NCBI GenBank assembly: GCA_007127395.1
Contig: SKZL01000164.1
Span: 1 to 9,061, forward strand
From: Balneolaceae bacterium
GTDB taxonomy: Bacteria; Bacteroidota; Rhodothermia; Balneolales; Balneolaceae
Direction: 5' to 3'
Length of the DNA stretch: 9,061 nucleotides
Positions within the stretch are counted from its first letter, which is position 1. Each line of letters begins with the position of its first letter. Below are positions 5,259 to 9,061 of the stretch, piece after piece. The notes under the pieces were generated by a model, which was not told the DNA's origin, searched no databases, and saw only the letters and a program-made list of their open reading frames with translations. The position numbers and the translations under genes are program-made.

Positions 5259-6524
5259 ATGAAAACATTAATTACAACACTTACGGTCTTACTTCTCTCC
5301 ATAACACTACTGGAGTCAAATGCAATCGCACAGGAGAACAGAGACCTGCAATATTTCAGAGCACCTGACAAAACAGGGTTAAACGTTTTTGAAACAAACA
5401 AAGACGAAGATATTGATTTTGATGGTCTTAAAGTCAGAATTGGCGGTTCTAACACGCTCCAGTTCCAGGGGATCACACAAAGCGGCAGTTTTGACGAGCT
5501 GCCAGATTTAATTCCGAACTTTAACCTGGCTACATCTAACCTTGATTTTGATGTACAACTTCACAACGGCCTCCGTATGCACTTGCGTACATACCTTTCA
5601 TCACGCCATCACTCTGAGGCATGGGTAAAGGGCGGATACATGCAGGTTGACCGTCTGGACTTCATTCAGGAAGGTTTTATGAGCGAACTGATGGACAAAG
5701 TTACCATCAAGGTTGGCCACATGCAGGTTAACTACGGTGATACACACTTCCGCAGATCCGACAACGGACAAGCCATCTTCAACCCATTTGTCGGGAACTA
5801 CATTATGGACTCATTCACCACAGAAGTTGCAGGTGAAGTTTACTTCCAGAGTAACGGTTTCCTGGTCATGCTCGGCCTCACAAATGGAAAATTGAATCAA
5901 AGCACATTTGATGCTGATGTAAACACACGTGCTTCAATTGTAGGTAAAATTGGATATGACAAGCAGATCAATGAAGATTTCAGATTCCGATTAACCGGGT
6001 CGCTCTATACAACCGGACAATCTGCAGGGCTGAATCTCTATACAGGTGACCGTGCCGGTGCTCGTTACTATGATGTCTTTGAAGCCAACCGTATGAGCGG
6101 ACGAATCGGACCCGACTTCAGTATCCGTGGTGTAGGTGGTGAAATGACTGCGATCATGATTAACCCTTTCATCAAATATCAGGGGCTGGAATTCTTCGGA
6201 GTATTTGAAAATGCTTCAGGTAATGCATTAAATGGTGAATCCAGCAGAACATACAACCAGTATGCCGGAGAACTCATCTACAGATTTGGTGCCAATGAAA
6301 ATATCTATTTAGGCGGACGCTACAATGTCGTAAAAGGTGAGCAGCGTGCAGGGAACGATATTGAAGTTGAGAGATTTAATATTGGTGGTGGTTGGTTCCT
6401 TACTAACAATGTTTTGGCAAAAATTGAGTATGTTAAGCAGACCTATGATGGATTCCCTACCGGCAATTTGCTGGAAAATGGTGAATTCAGTGGGATCATG
6501 CTTGAAGCCGTAATCAGCTTCTAA
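5259..6524 (+). CDS. Exported outer-membrane beta-barrel protein, porin-like
   Basis: This 421-residue protein starts with a signal peptide: Lys2, a hydrophobic core (about 4-18), then NAIA|QE with predicted cleavage after Ala24. The mature chain has alternating hydrophobic and polar strands with aromatic girdles and glycine-rich turns, for example VRIGGSNTLQFQGIT, LRMHLRTYLSSR, VTIKVGHMQVNYGD and NIYLGGRYNVVKGEQ. It ends in Phe (MLEAVISF), the typical C-terminal signal for outer-membrane barrel insertion. NIGGGWFLTNNVLAKIEYVK near the end resembles the last strands of phosphate-selective porins (OprO/OprP) and DcaP-like porins, which suggests a diffusion channel; the substrate is unknown. 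Two exported YceI proteins follow after a strong hairpin. A 200-base leader with a promoter candidate and the shared element precedes it. The barrel fold is well supported; the OprO/P relation is tentative. Confidence 0.7.
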   Translation: MKTLITTLTVLLLSITLLESNAIAQENRDLQYFRAPDKTGLNVFETNKDEDIDFDGLKVRIGGSNTLQFQGITQSGSFDELPDLIPNFNLATSNLDFDVQLHNGLRMHLRTYLSSRHHSEAWVKGGYMQVDRLDFIQEGFMSELMDKVTIKVGHMQVNYGDTHFRRSDNGQAIFNPFVGNYIMDSFTTEVAGEVYFQSNGFLVMLGLTNGKLNQSTFDADVNTRASIVGKIGYDKQINEDFRFRLTGSLYTTGQSAGLNLYTGDRAGARYYDVFEANRMSGRIGPDFSIRGVGGEMTAIMINPFIKYQGLEFFGVFENASGNALNGESSRTYNQYAGELIYRFGANENIYLGGRYNVVKGEQRAGNDIEVERFNIGGGWFLTNNVLAKIEYVKQTYDGFPTGNLLENGEFSGIMLEAVISF

Positions 6525-6551
6525 AGCAACTTAGGAAACAATTTTAACTTT

Positions 6552-6587
6552 AGAGGGTTGTATATAAAGCAACCCTCTTAAATTTTT
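6552..6587 (+). terminator. Strong intrinsic terminator between porin and YceI genes
   Basis: AGAGGGTTG (6552-6560) and CAACCCTCT (6570-6578) form a perfect 9-bp stem with a 9-base loop. With T6579 bulged, TTT (6549-6551) and AAA (6580-6582) can extend it, and TTTTT follows at 6583-6587. This is the best terminator in the window. It begins 28 bases after the porin stop and ends only about 8 bases before the YceI ATG at 6595. It may therefore both end the porin transcript and limit read-through into the YceI pair. Confidence 0.8.
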
Positions 6588-6594
6588 GAAACAA

Positions 6595-7194
6595 ATGAAA
6601 AAATCTATTTTATACTCACTGACACTCTTACTCTTTTTTGTATTCTCTTCGGCGAATGCTCAGGACATCACTCTTAATCTCTCTGAAATCCATGAGTTTA
6701 AGATCGATGGCGACTCCAATGTAAGAACATGGGATGCAGATGTGACACAAGCAAACGGAACACTTGAATTAAGCGGTATAGAAAATTTCAGTCTGGACGC
6801 TTTCACAACCGATACATTCCACTCTTTGAATATAACGATCCCGGTAAGCGGTATTGAGAGTGATTCAGGACGATTAACCAGCAACCTCCAGGGCTACCTG
6901 AAAGGGGATGACTTTCCTGAAATTACATTCAATCTTACTGAAGTCACATCCATTGAAATGGATGGAGACAAAGCTGTCATCACTGCCAACGGAATTGTAA
7001 ATGCAGCAGGCGTTGACAATGAAGTATCAATGAGTGTTGAAGCTGTCGTGAACCCGAACAATACGGTAACCTTCTCAGGTAGCCAGCTGTTGTTAATGAC
7101 CAGCTTTAATATCGACCCTCCTACTGCCGTCATGGGAACAATACGTTCAAGAGACGAAATGGAAATCATTTTTCAGGTTTCTTTCAGCAGATAG
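6595..7194 (+). CDS. Exported YceI-family protein (cysteine-free)
   Basis: YceI proteins are periplasmic lipocalin-like barrels that bind long amphiphilic molecules such as polyprenyl chains; in several bacteria they are linked to stress or quinone metabolism. From ATG 6595 the protein has 199 residues, with a signal peptide (MKKSILYSLTLLLFFVFSSA, then NA|QD, cleavage after Ala22). A TTG nine bases upstream would only add MKQ, so the ATG is preferred. Family landmarks are FKIDGDSNVRTWDADV (35-50), corresponding to the usual W-x-hydrophobic-x-G-x-S-x-x-x-W start; SNLQGYLKGDDFPEITF (96-112), for the L(K)xxxFPEIxF helix-strand; and FNIDPPTAVMGTIRSRDEM (171-189), for the PPTAxxGxI closing motif. 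It has no cysteine, unlike the paralogue 15 bases downstream, with which it must be co-transcribed. The pocket ligand cannot be predicted. Confidence 0.85.
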   Translation: MKKSILYSLTLLLFFVFSSANAQDITLNLSEIHEFKIDGDSNVRTWDADVTQANGTLELSGIENFSLDAFTTDTFHSLNITIPVSGIESDSGRLTSNLQGYLKGDDFPEITFNLTEVTSIEMDGDKAVITANGIVNAAGVDNEVSMSVEAVVNPNNTVTFSGSQLLLMTSFNIDPPTAVMGTIRSRDEMEIIFQVSFSR

Positions 7195-7209
7195 TTGTAA
7201 TTTTAGATA

Positions 7210-7875
7210 ATGTGCAATTTATCCCCATTATCTCTGATATTAATTATATTTGCCGTTCTATTCGGAATGGGAGAGATTGCATATTCTCAGCTAACATACA
7301 TACCTGATCAAGAAAGCAGGCTATGGATTGAGGGCAGATCCAATGTGAACGAATTTGAGTGTCAAGCCAATCAATATTTTGCAGAAGCTACCCTGATTGA
7401 TGATAATGATCCCGTTGAGTTCCAGCAACAGATTGAACAACGGGTTTTTATGCAGGTAGAGATTAGGGTAGATGGGTTTGAATGCGGAAGAAGCAGAATG
7501 AACCAGGATCTGCAAAAGGCACTCAAATCTTCAGAATTCCCTGAGATATCATTCATATTTGACAGTGCTACGATTCTCTCCATACCGGGAAATCCATCAG
7601 ATAACAATGCCTTCGAAATTGATGTACGCGGTTCACTAACTGTTGCCGGAAACACCCGAAACATACAGTTTACCTCAAAAGCTTATTTCGTGGAAACCTA
7701 CAGAATACGCGCGATTGGGAAAACTACCATACGCATGACCGATTTTGGTGTTGAGCCACCTACAGCATTAATGGGTTTGATTAAAGCTGAAGATGAATTG
7801 ACGGTGAATTTTGATCTTTATGCCAACGAATCTGAAGCAATCTGCCAGATTTGCCCAAGCCTGCTTCAGCAATGA
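7210..7875 (+). CDS. Exported YceI-family protein (cysteine-rich paralogue)
   Basis: This 221-residue second YceI-family protein starts 15 bases after the first. The signal peptide is a hydrophobic core (about 6-20) ending AYS|QL, cleavage after Ser26. Family landmarks are LWIEGRSNVNEFEC (38-51), LQKALKSSEFPEISFIF (101-117) and MTDFGVEPPTALMGLIKAED (176-195). Unlike its neighbour, the mature chain has four cysteines: Cys51 and Cys92, both in FEC contexts, and a C-terminal CQIC pair (212, 215). Disulphides, a redox pair or metal binding are possible, but none is shown. Tandem YceI genes suggest related but distinct ligands, or one protein handing a ligand to the other. A weak hairpin overlaps the stop codon. 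The chance of being YceI is high; the cysteine role is speculative. Confidence 0.82.
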   Translation: MCNLSPLSLILIIFAVLFGMGEIAYSQLTYIPDQESRLWIEGRSNVNEFECQANQYFAEATLIDDNDPVEFQQQIEQRVFMQVEIRVDGFECGRSRMNQDLQKALKSSEFPEISFIFDSATILSIPGNPSDNNAFEIDVRGSLTVAGNTRNIQFTSKAYFVETYRIRAIGKTTIRMTDFGVEPPTALMGLIKAEDELTVNFDLYANESEAICQICPSLLQQ

Positions 7876-7899
7876 TTCATGCTGTCAACTGATATTTTT
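7867..7899 (+). terminator. Weak terminator candidate after the YceI pair
   Basis: CAGC (7867-7870) and GCTG (7881-7884), extended inside by ATG/CAT with one bulged A, make a 7-bp hairpin overlapping the TGA stop at 7873-7875. A T run (7895-7899) follows after ten bases, further than ideal. Confidence 0.35.
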
Positions 7900-8139
7900 A
7901 ATTTAACCTACTTTATCAAATCTCTGATACGATCCGTTTACTCCGCTAAGAGTTCAACTTAGGGTTTCCCCTTACAGTCAAATCAGCTATTTGCTCTTCA
8001 CAGTTATCTTCGATTCTCTCGATATTGAATCTGTACTTTATCAATCCAGAATTTCAATTACAGAATATTCAATCAAAAAATATGCAGTTGCAATGGTTTG
8101 ATTTTGTATATCAAAAAATGTCAAGTTACCAAGATACCG
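7876..8139. other. 264-base intergenic region before the Acg-like gene
   Basis: This AT-rich spacer has no convincing gene. It contains the second copy of the shared structured element (7917-7993), a GATAT box at 8021-8025 at exactly the same distance from the palindromic core as a GATAT box in the first spacer (5163-5167), and a 26-codon open frame from 8082 that overlaps the next gene. No confident -35/-10 pair is seen upstream of the element. Confidence 0.55.
7917..7993 (+). ncRNA. Shared structured element, copy 2 (leader RNA or operator)
   Basis: AAATCTCTGAT (7918-7928) is identical to copy 1. CAAAT (7917-7921) pairs with ATTTG (7989-7993), and CTGAT (7924-7928) pairs with ATCAG (7982-7986), with a symmetrical CT/CT internal loop between the two helices. 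Inside, CTAAG (7946-7950) pairs with CTTAG (7958-7962) around a 7-base loop, directly followed by GGG-TTT-CCC (7962-7970). The core TTAGGGTTTCCCCTTAC (7959-7975) matches copy 1 at the G, C and TAC positions, while its centre changes from AAA to TTT. The 11-mer lies exactly ten bases further from the core than in copy 1. It precedes the Acg-like ATG by 146 bases. A structured leader RNA and a protein-binding dyad both remain possible. Confidence 0.45.
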
Positions 8140-8162
8140 ATGTTAGAAGAGTGGATACTTAA
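8082..8162 (+). CDS. Possible 26-residue upstream ORF overlapping the Acg-like gene
   Basis: ATG 8082 opens a 26-codon frame (MQLQWFDFVYQKMSSYQDTD and six more residues) ending in TAA at 8160-8162, which overlaps the first codons of the next gene in another frame. Translational coupling or a leader peptide is conceivable, but length and composition are compatible with chance. It could also be the original N-terminus separated by a frameshift, though I see no family match. Confidence 0.15.
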   Translation: MQLQWFDFVYQKMSSYQDTDVRRVDT

Positions 8163-8802
8163 AATCAGGCAGAACAGTCGGTACTACAGCCCTGAAACCT
8201 GGAAGTTCAGAATTTCAGGTAACTTGATTGAATTTTCCGTACCACAAAAATATACTTTTGATAAAAAAGTGTATCGCTGTTCTGTGATCACAATTGGACA
8301 GATACTTAAAGCACTCTCCTGCAAAATAGAAAATGAGGGTTTACACTTTTTGATTCAAAGTTATCCCAATTTTGAAAGCCCTCAGGTTATAGCATCCATT
8401 CGAATGGAAGATGAGCCTCCAAAAAACCACAACCCATTCCCTGTTATAACCGACTATACAAAATATAAAAAAGAGCATGAAAAACTGCAGGTGCTCTCCG
8501 ACAACTACCATTTCACAATATCTGTAGCAGGCACACCGGAAACCAGAATGCTCCAAAATTATTATAAAGTGATCAGTTCGGGCATTTGGTACATACTCAC
8601 TTCAAAAAGTGACAATCCATTCATCTGGCTAAAATTGGGCAGCTGGAAAGAGACCATTCTAAAAAACTGCAGAAATGAACTAAGTCTTGAATCTCCACAG
8701 ATTTTTGACTCTTGTCTCAATCGTGAACCACGGGAATTGAATCTAAAATTACCTGAAAATGAATATTTTCAAGCGCTTTTAGCAACAAGAAGTCTTGACT
8801 AA
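8140..8802 (+). CDS. Divergent, short Acg-like nitroreductase-fold protein
   Basis: Numbered from ATG 8140, the protein has 220 residues, with no signal or membrane segment. A TTG at 8098 would add 14 residues without family character. The N-terminal half resembles Acg-family FMN-associated nitroreductase-like proteins. RQNSRYYSPETWKFRISGNL (10-29) parallels the family's APSxHNTQPWRFxVxGD opening, but the N-x-Q-P-W core is degenerate. YRCSVITIGQILKALSCKIE (45-64) parallels the RE-x3-SCGAAL-x-NLR helix, and FLIQSYP parallels the strand after it. WYILTSKSDNPFIWLKLGSW (150-169) fits the later strand and helix. Acg proteins are usually about 330 residues, so this is a reduced version, and FMN binding or catalysis is doubtful. 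Mycobacterium Acg is induced by hypoxia through DosR; its function is unresolved. The gene converges on osmC-like with a three-base gap. Family assignment is tentative. Confidence 0.5.
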   Translation: MLEEWILKIRQNSRYYSPETWKFRISGNLIEFSVPQKYTFDKKVYRCSVITIGQILKALSCKIENEGLHFLIQSYPNFESPQVIASIRMEDEPPKNHNPFPVITDYTKYKKEHEKLQVLSDNYHFTISVAGTPETRMLQNYYKVISSGIWYILTSKSDNPFIWLKLGSWKETILKNCRNELSLESPQIFDSCLNREPRELNLKLPENEYFQALLATRSLD

Positions 8803-8805
8803 ACG

Positions 8806-9061
8806 CTACTTTTCGACCCCTGTTGTGAGAATATCAATCTCTCCCTTCAGTGTCCTGTGAACCGGACATTTTTCAGATATCTCGATCAGTCTTTTAATCT
8901 GTTCTTCACTGAGATCACCTTTCAAAATAATCTCTTTCTCTATGATATCTTTTTTGGACTTTCTCTTACTGTCAGACTCACTCTTTTCACTGTCAACTCT
9001 GTAATGTTTCAGTTCGATAAACACCTCGTCAAGTTTCCATTTTTTTCTATCAGCATACATC
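8806..9061 (-). CDS. OsmC/Ohr-family protein, C-terminal part (cut by window end)
   Basis: The 84 visible residues start MYADRKKWKLDEVFIELKHY and end with CPVHRTLKGEIDILTTG. This is the C-terminal half of the OsmC/Ohr fold, whose members reduce peroxides with two active cysteines. The second cysteine is visible in CPVHRTL; the first, normally in an ACTSMT-like motif shortly before the MYADRK helix, lies beyond 9061. The methionine at 9058-9060 is therefore probably internal, and the gene continues outside the window. A charged Ser/Lys/Glu/Asp-rich insert (about KSESDSKRKSKKD) sits between strands. TAG at 8806-8808 is three bases from the convergent Acg-like stop, leaving no room for a dedicated terminator. 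Cytoplasmic. General OsmC rather than Ohr or YhfA subtype cannot be settled from this half. Confidence 0.88.
   Translation of the reverse strand, partial: MYADRKKWKLDEVFIELKHYRVDSEKSESDSKRKSKKDIIEKEIILKGDLSEEQIKRLIEISEKCPVHRTLKGEIDILTTGVEK

Overview
The window looks like a chromosomal stretch from a Bacteroidota-type bacterium, most plausibly the Balneolota/Rhodothermota branch. This is an inference from moderate GC, almost no Shine-Dalgarno sequences before the start codons, short heptameric intergenic repeats, and the outer-membrane and YceI gene content. No ribosomal or tRNA marker is present to confirm it.

Layout. 1-263: repeat-rich intergenic DNA with a seven-base repeat array held between 13-base inverted arms. 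264-866: a GNAT acetyltransferase. 867-1193: a G-poor intergenic stretch with a degenerate 8-base repeat. 1194-2525: xseA, the large subunit of exonuclease VII, ending in a terminator-like hairpin; no xseB follows. 2640-4061 and 4130-4786: a two-component pair. The kinase joins a degenerate receiver-like domain, a FixL-type haem-PAS domain (proximal His195, distal Arg215) and a NarX-type HisKA_3 kinase core; the partner is a NarL/FixJ-type response regulator. 4787-5258: a long, structured, AT-rich intergenic region. 5259-6524: an exported outer-membrane beta-barrel (porin-like). 6595-7194 and 7210-7875: two exported YceI-family proteins in tandem, separated from the porin gene by a strong hairpin. 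7876-8139: a second structured intergenic region. 8140-8802: a short, divergent protein resembling the N-terminal half of Acg-family nitroreductases. 8806-9061 (minus strand): the C-terminal part of an OsmC/Ohr-family protein that runs off the window.

How it may work together. The kinase and regulator look like an oxygen- or gas-responsive pair. Downstream lie envelope and redox/stress-type genes (porin, YceI pair, Acg-like, OsmC). The most interesting non-coding signal is a composite element found twice, upstream of the porin-YceI genes (about 5070-5131) and upstream of the Acg-like gene (about 7917-7993). The copies share an identical 11-mer (AAATCTCTGAT), a G3-N3-C4-Y-TAC palindromic core, and an ATCAG box able to pair with the CTGAT of the 11-mer. 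The element could be a structured 5' leader RNA or a DNA operator, possibly for the neighbouring response regulator. The sequence alone does not decide between these.
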